Assembly: GCA_024998685.1 (NCBI GenBank)
Contig: JACOEH010000036.1
Coordinates: forward strand, 1 to 51,580
Direction of reading: 5' to 3'
From: Nitrospira sp.
GTDB taxonomy: Bacteria > Nitrospirota > Nitrospiria > Nitrospirales > Nitrospiraceae
DNA length: 51,580 bases
Position 1 is the first letter of the stretch; each line of letters starts with the position of its first letter. Both the position numbers and the translations under genes were made by a program. Positions 51,215 through 51,580 of this stretch are shown here, piece by piece. The notes below the pieces were generated by a model, which saw only the letters and a list, made by a program, of their open reading frames with translations, was not told the DNA's origin and made no database searches.

Positions 51215-51580
51215 TCCTCAATCCTACCGTCGGACCCCAAGTCGCCACTTCTGATGAACAGAGGGCTGTAAGGTTTGTTTATAAAGGCACCTTCCAGGCC
51301 AATGTGGGTGCTGACTCTTGTCTTATCAGACACCCTAATACTCCGTAGACGAGCATTGGCCATTATACGATTACGACGTAGCTGACAGAAATCACCCGAG
51401 AGTCCTGGAATGCTTGACGGATAATCCTGCCTTTTCACATAACCGTTCCCCTGAGTTCATAGAATTGCCGCGTCGTCCTTTCAGCTGCACTGTTGCAAGA
51501 ACAGTGACGAAATGCACTGTAGGTACCTTAGAGCGCGTAACAAAATGACCGTCGAGGGGCTGGCGGTATTTCGGCACGTA
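51215..51580. other. Terminal gap, no gene seen
   Basis: No convincing open frame on either strand. A small perfect stem, CACTGTT-gcaag-AACAGTG (51488-51506), is the only structure noted. Confidence 0.4.

Noticed and set aside
51211-51580. Minus-strand open frames at the right edge
   Set aside because: No start signals and no recognisable motifs. Two short frames overlap each other.
1-51580. tRNA, rRNA and CRISPR arrays
   Set aside because: Scanning the gaps by eye showed no T-loop-like GTTCRANNC with a matching acceptor stem, no rRNA-like sequence and no regularly spaced short repeats. A dedicated program could still find a missed small RNA.

Overview
The window reads as a stretch of bacterial chromosome, GC-rich by eye and densely coded on both strands. 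The gene set (LL-diaminopimelate aminotransferase, many small lipoproteins, SAM-cyclase-ATPase-TPR giants, a DrrAB-type exporter, an RmuC/PilZ/MazG cluster) suggests a Gram-negative of the Nitrospirota, most likely Nitrospira. That placement rests on general resemblance, not on a marker gene. I see no rRNA, tRNA, CRISPR array, phage or recognisable insertion sequence.

Layout. 1-8.1 kb: gpsA-larB, a zinc-ribbon membrane protein, a secreted propeller-like protein, a two-gene arginine/ornithine catabolic pair (an agrE/argZ enzyme split in two with swapped order), truD and a metallophosphoesterase. 8.1-10.7 kb: accessory stretch with an apparently frameshifted hicB, and a DUF4258/YgiT-type toxin-antitoxin pair lying between an intact HEAT-repeat gene and an old copy of that gene's 3' end. 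10.8-20.9 kb: a UspA-UbiB fusion kinase, then two tandem paralogous SAM-cyclase-AAA-TPR proteins of about 1130 residues, with a metallo-beta-lactamase-fold gene after the second and a remnant of such a gene after the first. 20.9-25.6 kb: SirB1-like protein, DrrAB-type ABC exporter, LON-domain protein, AttH/CrtC-like secreted protein. 25.7-33 kb: small periplasmic proteins, a HigBA-type pair with a clear promoter-operator, a seven-Asp-box lipoprotein, a PmtA-like methyltransferase and several unknowns. 33.1-36.6 kb: a glutamine amidotransferase and the dapL-folK-panC run. 36.6-39.8 kb: a long inverted repeat, a textbook sigma-54 promoter and two unknown lipoproteins. 39.8-43.3 kb: an MntA-HEPN pair between the 3' end of a PilZ gene and a 132-bp duplicate of that end, then mazG-like and rmuC. 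43.4-51.2 kb: an RPH-architecture phosphotransferase, glycerate 2-kinase, lytic transglycosylase, uracil-DNA glycosylase, FSA/TalC aldolase and small envelope or zinc-ribbon proteins.

Three things stand out. First, two unrelated toxin-antitoxin pairs sit in the same arrangement, just downstream of and convergent with an intact gene, with a partial copy of that gene's 3' end beyond the pair. Second, the two lipoproteins at 37.1-39.8 kb appear to be driven by sigma-54 and a long-palindrome activator site. Third, the tandem cyclase array carries a fossil showing that a [cyclase + MBL-fold hydrolase] pair was the unit of duplication, which hints at a cyclic-nucleotide synthesis/degradation module.
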